From Candidatus Iainarchaeum sp. (GTDB taxonomy: Archaea > Iainarchaeota > Iainarchaeia > Iainarchaeales > JAAZKV01): DNA of 7,174 nt. How positions within the stretch are numbered: position 1 is the first letter of the stretch; every line of letters starts with the position of its first letter. The stretch covers positions 1 through 7,174 of the forward strand of contig JABIDZ010000006.1 in NCBI GenBank assembly GCA_018651445.1. Reading direction: 5' to 3'. The notes below the pieces were generated by a model that was not told the DNA's origin, ran no database searches, and worked only from the letters and a program-made list of their open reading frames with translations. The position numbers were made by a program, and so were the translations under genes. Shown here piece by piece: positions 1 through 4,829 of this stretch.

Positions 1-395
1 CAGAACTCTTCTGGGTTTACTGCTTTGCTTCCATTTGTTTTGTAGTTCCTTAGGTATTCACTATCTATTAAATCAAAGAACTTTTTCTTGTTTGTTAATC
101 TTAGAAACATTTTGATTGTTTTTCTGTAATCACTTGCACTTTTCAATCCTCTGTTTCTTAAGGTGTTGTTGAATTTGATTAGATCATCTTCGGTTAGTTT
201 GTCAAATTCTTTGTGCTTCATCATTTGCGAGATGCTGCTTAATCTGTGCAGAGTAACAATTAATCTTTTGTAACCGGGTTGGCTTGGTAATGCTTGTTGT
301 TTCTCATTAAACTTTTTTATTAAGTCGGCGTTATGTTTGCCTGTCTTTCCTTCAAGTCTTTCAATGTATCTTTCCATTTGTTTTTTATAATCCAT
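1..395 (-). CDS. Tyrosine recombinase/integrase, N-terminal part (runs off the left edge)
   Basis: Reading leftwards from the ATG at 395-393, the frame stays open for 131 codons to the window edge, so the gene is partial and its C-terminus lies outside. The visible protein is basic and helical. Residues about 20-60 and 65-115 resemble the N-terminal core-binding (SAM-like) half of archaeal site-specific integrases, with LTEDDLIKFNNTLRNRGLKS followed by a YRKTIKMFLRLTNKK helix. It then reaches a linker ending NPEEF, where the catalytic domain of this family normally begins. The catalytic R...HxxR...Y residues are not in the window, so activity cannot be judged. It is divergent from the 573 gene. 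The start is supported by a strong GGAGG 9 nt upstream. Such proteins integrate or excise mobile DNA or resolve chromosome dimers. Either role is possible, and the assignment rests on family resemblance only. Confidence 0.68.
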   Translation of the reverse strand, partial: MDYKKQMERYIERLEGKTGKHNADLIKKFNEKQQALPSQPGYKRLIVTLHRLSSISQMMKHKEFDKLTEDDLIKFNNTLRNRGLKSASDYRKTIKMFLRLTNKKKFFDLIDSEYLRNYKTNGSKAVNPEEF

Positions 396-401
396 ATTTA
401 T

Positions 402-410
402 CTCCCTCCA
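402..410 (-). promoter_or_regulatory. Strong Shine-Dalgarno of the integrase gene
   Basis: On the minus strand the sequence TGGAGGGAG lies here, with the GGAGG core at 409-405 and 9 nt before the ATG at 395. It is the only strong Shine-Dalgarno I see in the window; the other genes have weak or no such signal. This fixes the integrase start and implies a transcript with a real leader, unlike its neighbours. Confidence 0.7.
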
Positions 411-416
411 ACGGAA

Positions 417-424
417 TATAAAAA
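417..424 (-). promoter_or_regulatory. TATA-like box before the integrase gene
   Basis: TTTTTATA on the minus strand is centred about 25 bp before the ATG, the spacing seen for leaderless genes elsewhere in this window. A transcript started from it would lack the Shine-Dalgarno at 402-410. A second candidate, TTTACATA at 462-455 on the minus strand, would start transcription near 433 and include the Shine-Dalgarno. Which box is used cannot be told from sequence. Confidence 0.4.
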
Positions 425-426
425 GA

Positions 427-457
427 GGGTATCAATAGGGGATTACGGCGGGGGTAT
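427..457 (+). repeat. G-rich stretch with GGGTAT direct repeats
   Basis: Within an otherwise AT-rich gap, the plus strand has G runs at 427-429, 438-441, 447-448 and 450-454. GGGTAT occurs at 427-432 and 452-457, exactly 25 bp apart, with GGGGAT between them at 438-443. It sits upstream of the integrase start and between the two candidate integrase TATA boxes. A protein-binding site or recombinase accessory site is possible, but nothing proves one. Confidence 0.35.
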
Positions 458-485
458 GTAAACTACAAATTATGACACATATCTG

Positions 486-497
486 TTTTAGACAGCT
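486..497. repeat. 12-bp sequence repeated in inverted orientation at 1409-1420
   Basis: TTTTAGACAGCT here is the exact reverse complement of AGCTGTCTAAAA at 1409-1420, which forms the right-hand part of the first palindrome of the trkH leader. The two copies lie outside the two-gene unit 573-1261, each before a gene start. The simplest reading is a shared regulator site. Terminal repeats of a small element are the alternative, though I see no transposase and no obvious target duplication. Confidence 0.45.
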
Positions 498-544
498 TTT
501 TTCGTTTGCTTTAAAAACATTTTATAGCTCAAAAATACTGTGAA

Positions 545-552
545 TTTTAATA
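545..552 (+). promoter_or_regulatory. TATA-like box of the 573 gene
   Basis: TTTTAATA is centred about 24 bp before the ATG at 573, matching the leaderless spacing of the other promoters in the window. Another AT-rich candidate, TTTTATAG near 519-526, would give a leader of about 25 nt. The AAGG at 563-566 is too weak to decide between them. Confidence 0.45.
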
Positions 553-572
553 TAATACAATAAGGTTTTCAT

Positions 573-929
573 ATGAGTTTGTTTAAAAAATCACCACAAG
601 ACATCGTAAAAAAAGTTTCAATGGAATTAACACATAATTATTTGTATAATCACTTATTGATAACTTGGGTGAAAGATCATCCAAATGAAAAAGATACTAC
701 TCAACTAATGCAGATTTTTGACCATATGCTGACCGATCAAAAAAGTTGGAAAAAGATGAGAAGCAATTTTGAAGAAGATTTTGTTAGAGTCTGTTTAATT
801 GAAGCAACAGATAATGTTAAAAAAACCATTAAAGAAAAAAATATGACTTATGATGAATTATTAAATAAAATTGCTGAAAAATTCGGTTATTCTACATTCG
901 ATCTTAAAACAGGGAAGAAGATAAAATAA
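573..929 (+). CDS. Hypothetical small soluble protein, 118 aa
   Basis: I do not recognise this family. The protein has no signal peptide, no membrane segment and one cysteine. It reads as mostly alpha-helical and charged: an N-terminal helix with KKSPQDIVKKV, a central Trp-containing stretch (LLITWVKDHP and later KSWKKMRSNFEEDF), a helix with EATDNVKKTIKEKN, and a C-terminal MTYDELLNKIAEKFGYSTF segment ending in a basic tail. The C-terminal pattern of a short helical unit plus FGYS resembles helix-turn-helix-like folds, but too weakly for a DNA-binding call. A TATA-like box lies about 24 bp upstream and the start is the first ATG. The membrane protein at 947 follows after 17 bp, so the two are probably one transcript. 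The position between an integrase and a conserved transporter suggests accessory DNA. Confidence 0.75.
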   Translation: MSLFKKSPQDIVKKVSMELTHNYLYNHLLITWVKDHPNEKDTTQLMQIFDHMLTDQKSWKKMRSNFEEDFVRVCLIEATDNVKKTIKEKNMTYDELLNKIAEKFGYSTFDLKTGKKIK

Positions 930-946
930 AATGTCAAGGTAATTAA

Positions 947-1261
947 ATGAAATATTCAAAAGAAGTTATGCGTGCAATACGGCAAACCAAAGAATTTGAT
1001 AATGAAAGTCAACTTATTGTATTTTTTGTTTTGGGAATTGTTTTTGGAGTGTTTGGAAATCTGGTTGCAAATGGCCTATGGGAATTTTTTCCAACGGGGC
1101 GGCTTGCTTTTTTTGCTATTGCAGTATTAATCCTTGGCTTAGTAGCTTATGAAGTGATAAAACAACGTCGAAGAATCGCTTATACATTATGCCAAGATAA
1201 AGTAATACCATTTAGTTTTAATGAACCCAAAAGTAAAAACAAACCCGAAAAAAGCCGGTAA
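947..1261 (+). CDS. Hypothetical membrane protein with two helices, 104 aa
   Basis: I do not recognise this family. Residues about 22-42 (LIVFFVLGIVFGVFGNLVAN) and 52-71 (LAFFAIAVLILGLVAYEV) are two hydrophobic helices forming a hairpin joined by a short loop with FFPTGR. The N-terminal 20 residues are charged. The C-terminal 33 residues begin with KQRRR and are strongly basic, so by the positive-inside rule both ends should face the cytoplasm. The first helix contains closely spaced glycines (G30, G34, G37) suited to helix packing. It starts 17 bp after the stop of the 573 gene with a weak AAGG 7 nt before the ATG, consistent with being the second gene of a two-gene transcript. Pairing a soluble helical protein with a small membrane protein could mean a two-component unit, but no function can be assigned. 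Confidence 0.75.
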   Translation: MKYSKEVMRAIRQTKEFDNESQLIVFFVLGIVFGVFGNLVANGLWEFFPTGRLAFFAIAVLILGLVAYEVIKQRRRIAYTLCQDKVIPFSFNEPKSKNKPEKSR

Positions 1262-1372
1262 AATAAAAATATTTATTAACAAGTTTAATCAATGTCTACA
1301 GTATAACTATTGTGAAATTATAATCAAAGCCAAATAATTGGTTAATAACCCGCACGAGTATTTAATTTTTGA

Positions 1373-1380
1373 TTTATATA
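1373..1380 (+). promoter_or_regulatory. Upstream TATA box candidate for trkH
   Basis: TTTATATA matches the archaeal TATA consensus. A start about 25 bp downstream would fall near 1402-1405, exactly at the left end of the first leader palindrome, giving a roughly 65-nt 5' leader containing all three palindromes. An upstream five-base-arm palindrome (GGTTA-A-TAACC, 1340-1350) is also present. This box competes with the nearer one at 1440-1447. Confidence 0.5.
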
Positions 1381-1401
1381 CCTGTTGTGCTTTCTGGCTA
1401 C

Positions 1402-1421
1402 TTTTTAGAGCTGTCTAAAAA
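1402..1421. promoter_or_regulatory. Leader palindrome 1 before trkH
   Basis: The arms TTTTTAGA (1402-1409) and TCTAAAAA (1414-1421) are perfectly complementary over 8 bp with a GCTG spacer. It could be a dimeric repressor site or an RNA hairpin, depending on where transcription starts. Its right half recurs inverted at 486-497, which favours a protein-binding site. It is the first of three in a row. Confidence 0.6.
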
Positions 1422-1422
1422 T

Positions 1423-1440
1423 ACTTTATTAGAATAAAGT
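1423..1440. promoter_or_regulatory. Leader palindrome 2 before trkH
   Basis: The arms ACTTTATT (1423-1430) and AATAAAGT (1433-1440) are perfectly complementary over 8 bp with a two-base AG centre. It begins one base after palindrome 1 ends. Its last base is the first base of the TATA-like box at 1440-1447, so a bound protein would cover the TFB recognition region. A two-base spacer is too short for a stable RNA loop without opening inner pairs, which points to a DNA site. Confidence 0.6.
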
Positions 1441-1447
1441 TTAATAA
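1440..1447 (+). promoter_or_regulatory. Proximal TATA-like box for leaderless trkH
   Basis: TTTAATAA is centred about 25 bp before the trkH ATG, the same spacing as the promoters of the genes at 573, 2988, 4764 and 6149. It would give a leaderless trkH mRNA. Palindromes 2 and 3 flank it on both sides, an arrangement well suited to repression or activation at the promoter. Confidence 0.5.
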
Positions 1448-1450
1448 TCT

Positions 1451-1467
1451 AAAAACTATTAGTTTTT
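1451..1467. promoter_or_regulatory. Leader palindrome 3, adjoining the trkH start codon
   Basis: The arms AAAAACTA (1451-1458) and TAGTTTTT (1460-1467) are perfectly complementary over 8 bp around a single T. It ends one base before the trkH ATG, where a Shine-Dalgarno would normally sit. It lies between the proximal TATA box and the expected start site, a typical position for an archaeal repressor operator. Confidence 0.6.
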
Positions 1468-1468
1468 C

Positions 1469-2941
1469 ATGTTTTTACGCGTTGGACGAGAAGATATTAA
1501 AGTTGCTTTGAAAGACACAGGAACTATTCTGTTCTATGCAGGCATGTGCTTTTTCATCCCGATTATCCTAGCTATTTTGATGGATAAAAATCCAGACACA
1601 TTATTTTTCTACGCAGTTAGTGCACTCGGTTTATTTGCACTAGGTTATTTACTAAGAAAAATTCCAGTAAAAAAAGATACTGAAACAAAACACGCGATGC
1701 TATCCATTGTTTTGATTTGGATTTTCTTTTGTTTTTTTGCTTCGCTCCCGTTCACATTCATAATGAAAGTATCTCTACTCGATGCTTTTTTTGAAACAAT
1801 GAGTACATTAACAACAACAGGACTATCGGTAATGATTCCGTTACTTGATACGATGCCACCCTCATTAATCTTTTGGAGGAGTTTCCTTGGTTGGGTAGGA
1901 GGAATCGGAATAGTGTTAATGGCATTTATTGGTTTAATGACCACATACTCAAAAACAACTAAATTATTAGTTGCCGAAGGACACGGAGACCAATTAAAAG
2001 AAAATTTGAAAGTGAGTGCGAAAAAAATTACTTCTATTTATATCTTATTAACAATTATTGGAATTGTTTTACTAATGTTTTCTGGGCAAACCATTTGGCA
2101 AGCTGTAAACTATTCGATGAGTGCTATTAGCACAAACGGGATGGATATTTCTTCTATTGGTTTGAACGCAATTAATAATGGTTGGGCACCAGTTGGATTG
2201 AATAATTACTGGGTAAATATTTCGCTTGTTGTAATCATGGTTATGGGTTCGATGAGCTTTGCATTACACTATTTGTTTTTACGAAAAAAGAATTGGTTAG
2301 TTTATTTTAAAGACCCTGAATTCCGTTTATTGTTATTACTTGGTTTTGTTAGCACATTAATCGTTGCAACTAAAATAGGATTGTTGAATGGTTTTTTTCA
2401 CACATTCTCTTTGATAACTTGTGGAGGGTTTGCACTTGTAACTGGAATTGAGTTAGCTGCTTGGCCAGAGTTTGTGAAATTCTTGTGGGTTCCAATTGTG
2501 ATAATTGGTGGAGCCGCTGGTTCAACTGCGGGCGGAATAAAATTATCGCGAACGATTATTTTTGTAAAAGGAATTTATTGGAGTATACGCAAAACACTTT
2601 TACCCGAAGGAAGTTATTTTCAAAGACAATACAATGGACAAAAGATTTCTGGAGATACTGTGAAACAAGTTAATCAATTCATCTTGTTGTGGTTAATCTT
2701 TATTGTAATCGGAATAATTGTAATTAGTTCTTATGGATATCCTCTTGCAGACGTTATTTTTGAAGTCGCTAGTGCACAAAGTAATGCCGGAATCAGCACA
2801 GGAATTAGTACTGCATTCGCACCGATCGGAGTAAAAATAATGTTGATAATTAACATGTTTGTTGGACGACTCGAAATCATTCCAATCATGGCAAGTATTG
2901 GTTTATTATTAAGTATTAAAGGACGAAGACGAAAAAACTAA
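1469..2941 (+). CDS. trkH: TrkH-family potassium uptake protein (membrane subunit)
   Basis: This 490-residue protein is the ion-translocating subunit of a Trk/Ktr-type K+ uptake system in the cytoplasmic membrane. It has the four membrane-pore-membrane repeats of the family. Each carries a selectivity-filter loop with its key glycine: TLTTTGLS (G118), SAISTNGMD (G224), LITCGGF (G319) and AQSNAGIS (G441). A filter glycine in all four favours K+ over Na+. The GSTAGGIKLS segment at 351-360 matches the family's intramembrane gating loop after the third filter, and GRLEIIP at 466-472 is the usual C-terminal signature. Length is normal and the frame intact. A stop codon (TAG, 1460-1462) lies in frame just upstream, so the ATG at 1469 is the earliest start. 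Its partner TrkA is at 6287, with three genes between, whereas the two are often adjacent. The palindromic leader suggests specific control. Confidence 0.95.
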   Translation: MFLRVGREDIKVALKDTGTILFYAGMCFFIPIILAILMDKNPDTLFFYAVSALGLFALGYLLRKIPVKKDTETKHAMLSIVLIWIFFCFFASLPFTFIMKVSLLDAFFETMSTLTTTGLSVMIPLLDTMPPSLIFWRSFLGWVGGIGIVLMAFIGLMTTYSKTTKLLVAEGHGDQLKENLKVSAKKITSIYILLTIIGIVLLMFSGQTIWQAVNYSMSAISTNGMDISSIGLNAINNGWAPVGLNNYWVNISLVVIMVMGSMSFALHYLFLRKKNWLVYFKDPEFRLLLLLGFVSTLIVATKIGLLNGFFHTFSLITCGGFALVTGIELAAWPEFVKFLWVPIVIIGGAAGSTAGGIKLSRTIIFVKGIYWSIRKTLLPEGSYFQRQYNGQKISGDTVKQVNQFILLWLIFIVIGIIVISSYGYPLADVIFEVASAQSNAGISTGISTAFAPIGVKIMLIINMFVGRLEIIPIMASIGLLLSIKGRRRKN

Positions 2942-3053
2942 ACAAATCAAAACGTATTTAAATAATAAAACACCTTTCTTAAAACAGATGAACAAAAAAA
3001 TTCTACTCGCATTTGGAACAATACTGTTACTAATTTTATTTATCGGTTGCACC
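2937..3053 (+). repeat. Promoter plus signal-peptide module, copy A
   Basis: From ACTAAACAAAT (2937-2947), through TTTCTTAAAACA before the start, to CGGTTGCACC at the lipobox, this stretch closely parallels 4721-4829. The first 14 coding bases, ATGAACAAAAAAAT, are identical in both. The downstream domains are unrelated, so the similarity is confined to the expression and export signals. Confidence 0.7.
2957..2964 (+). promoter_or_regulatory. TATA box of the GH-A-like lipoprotein gene
   Basis: TTTAAATA is a perfect archaeal TATA motif centred about 27 bp before the ATG at 2988, with no Shine-Dalgarno in between. Transcription should begin at or within a few bases of the start codon, giving a leaderless mRNA independent of trkH. 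Confidence 0.7.
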
Positions 3054-4721
3054 GGAATCGACAAATGCGGAGACGGACTTATTTGCGATGGTGACGAACC
3101 AATAGAAAAATGCTTGAGCAAAAACGGTTGCCCACAAACCGAATGCACTAACGAATGTGGAAACGGAACATGCGATTATGAAATATGCAAAACACTACCC
3201 TGCCCGTGTCTTGAAACAAACAAAACTTGCCCACAAGATTGTAGCAAAATAAAACAACCTATACTCCAACCAATTGAAGATAGTCCATTTGGATTATTTG
3301 CACCAATACTATTCTATGGTTATGGAGAATACGACGCAGCAGACACCAAGTCAGTTGTTGATCTGAATTCATATTGGACAGCTATACTGACTAATAATTA
3401 TCCACTCTACACAAATATTGCTAATAACCCATATATTTTTCCATCATTATCCCTTACTAAAAATGTTATCGATCTTGAAAACACTAACTTGAAACCTTAT
3501 GCGTTTTATTATTATGTTAGAGAAATACCTTCTGCGTTTAAAGATGTTACATATTGGGGGATTGATAGTGAATCCGATGGAATTAACGGCTTTGTATTTG
3601 TAGAACCCAAAAAACTTGCAGTATATACTCGGCTTGCATATAGAGGATTAAAAGACGTTAATCCAAATATAAAACTTTTTGGTTCAGGAACATGGGGGGC
3701 GCCCGATAGTTATTATGATTCGCCTTATGATGCTGTGACCCAAGAAGGATATTATAACCTCTTTTTTAATGAACTGAACTATATGGAATCTATCGAACAA
3801 CAAATCACAAATGATGGTGGGGCCTATGAAGATTATTATGATGGACGATATGAAGAATACAATTATTCACATAAAGACTTAGAACTTATTTTTAGTTCAG
3901 ACAAGTATTCGAAATATATGGATGGACAGCAGATTAGTAAATTTTTTATGGATCTTGGCGGCAATAAGGGTATACAATCAGAATGGAATAATCAAATAGT
4001 TCCTATGCAACAATTATTTGATAAACATGGATATACTGATCTAGATTTATGGGTAACACAAACTGGAATGCAATCAGCACCCGTTTCATTACAAGATGGA
4101 CAATGGAGCGCACCAAATATAGACAAGGATTATTCAGAATCAAAACAAGCACAAGCAGTACCCATGATTCATTCTATCTTATTAGAAAGCGGAGTTGAAA
4201 AAGTTTTTTGGGCAAGTACTTATGAAATGGTTTGGGTGAATAATCCCGAGCATTATTTTAGTAAAATTGGTTTCATATATAATGGACTTAGAAATAATCA
4301 AAAAAGAGTAGATTTAGACGATTTAGGATATGGTGTAAAAAAATTATCGTATTATTCATACAAACTCATGGTAGAAAAACTAGAAGGTTCTGATTGGGAC
4401 ACGGTACAAGAAATTGAAGTCGATGAAGATTATGTTCGCATCTACAGATTTATGAAAAATGAAAAACCAACTTTTGTTGCATGGTGGGACTACTGGGAAG
4501 AACCAAATGCAAAATCAAAATCGGTTAACCTACAACTTGGGCTCACTGGAAATGTAAAAATAACTCAAGCCGTTCCACACTTTGAAAACGGATTATTGTT
4601 AGAACAATCTGACGAAAGTTATTCTGAATTTTTTGATACCGAAATAAAAACAATTAATAACCGTGCAGGAATACTCAACATACAATTAAATTACAATCCC
4701 GTTTACATCGAACAAAACTAA
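2988..4721 (+). CDS. Surface lipoprotein: Cys-rich stalk plus clan GH-A glycosidase-like domain, nucleophile replaced
   Basis: The 577-residue protein opens with MNKK, a hydrophobic stretch and a lipobox-like FIGC (C21), so it should be exported and possibly lipid-anchored. Residues 27-85 hold 12 cysteines, including CGDG, CGNG-T-CD and CPQDC motifs; there is none after 85. This suggests a disulphide-bonded or metal-binding stalk. Residues about 100-450 resemble a clan GH-A TIM-barrel glycosidase. YWGIDSESDG (about 190-198) aligns with the usual W-x-I-x-N-E-P-D-G acid/base strand, keeping E195 but with Ser where Asn and Pro are normal. LWVTQTGM aligns with the W-V-T-E-T-G nucleophile strand, but the Glu is Gln (Q358). 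VEKVFWAS and KLSYYSYKLMVEKL fit the barrel's end, and 440-577 looks like a beta-sandwich. It may bind rather than cleave glycan, or use another mechanism. The family number is uncertain (GH39- or GH5-like). Confidence 0.75.
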   Translation: MNKKILLAFGTILLLILFIGCTGIDKCGDGLICDGDEPIEKCLSKNGCPQTECTNECGNGTCDYEICKTLPCPCLETNKTCPQDCSKIKQPILQPIEDSPFGLFAPILFYGYGEYDAADTKSVVDLNSYWTAILTNNYPLYTNIANNPYIFPSLSLTKNVIDLENTNLKPYAFYYYVREIPSAFKDVTYWGIDSESDGINGFVFVEPKKLAVYTRLAYRGLKDVNPNIKLFGSGTWGAPDSYYDSPYDAVTQEGYYNLFFNELNYMESIEQQITNDGGAYEDYYDGRYEEYNYSHKDLELIFSSDKYSKYMDGQQISKFFMDLGGNKGIQSEWNNQIVPMQQLFDKHGYTDLDLWVTQTGMQSAPVSLQDGQWSAPNIDKDYSESKQAQAVPMIHSILLESGVEKVFWASTYEMVWVNNPEHYFSKIGFIYNGLRNNQKRVDLDDLGYGVKKLSYYSYKLMVEKLEGSDWDTVQEIEVDEDYVRIYRFMKNEKPTFVAWWDYWEEPNAKSKSVNLQLGLTGNVKITQAVPHFENGLLLEQSDESYSEFFDTEIKTINNRAGILNIQLNYNPVYIEQN

Positions 4722-4829
4722 CTAAACAAATAATTAAAAATAACAAAACACTTTCTTAAAACAATGAACAAAAAAATAATTGTGTTGTGCGGAGCAGTAC
4801 TATTGCTAATTTTAATAATCGGTTGTACC
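4721..4829 (+). repeat. Promoter plus signal-peptide module, copy B
   Basis: This is the partner of 2937-3053: ACTAAACAAAT at 4721-4731, CTTTCTTAAAACA at 4751-4763, ATGAACAAAAAAAT at 4764-4777, CTAATTTTA and CGGTTGTACC at the lipobox. The promoter part alone (ATTAAAAATAAC) also recurs before the genes at 6149 and 6287, so this pattern appears several times in the block. Confidence 0.7.
4734..4742 (+). promoter_or_regulatory. TATA-like box of the propeller lipoprotein gene
   Basis: TTAAAAATA is centred 26 bp before the ATG at 4764 and no Shine-Dalgarno follows, so a leaderless transcript is expected. The same motif precedes the genes at 6149 and 6287. Confidence 0.6.

Noticed and set aside
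427..454. G-quadruplex in the G-rich gap
   Set aside because: Only three runs of three or more G are present and the fourth has two, so a standard four-tract quadruplex is not supported.
472..543. Short frame from ATG at 472 in the gap before the 573 gene
   Set aside because: It is 23 codons, has no suitably placed promoter or Shine-Dalgarno, and its translation shows no clear helix or motif. It overlaps likely regulatory sequence.
1264..1279. AATAAA/TTTATT inverted repeat after the 947 gene as a terminator
   Set aside because: The stem is only 6 bp, all A-T, and no T run follows. In such AT-rich sequence it is easily produced by chance.
486..1420. Reading the inverted 12-mers as ends of a transposon
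   Set aside because: No transposase lies between them, the copies do not extend beyond 12 bp, and the bases outside them show no direct target duplication. A shared regulator site is simpler, though not proven.
1645..1944. Open frame of about 99 codons on the minus strand within trkH
   Set aside because: It lies opposite strongly conserved trkH coding sequence, has no promoter or recognisable motif, and is explained as a shadow of that gene. The same holds for other long antisense frames at 4930-5266 and 6661-6882.
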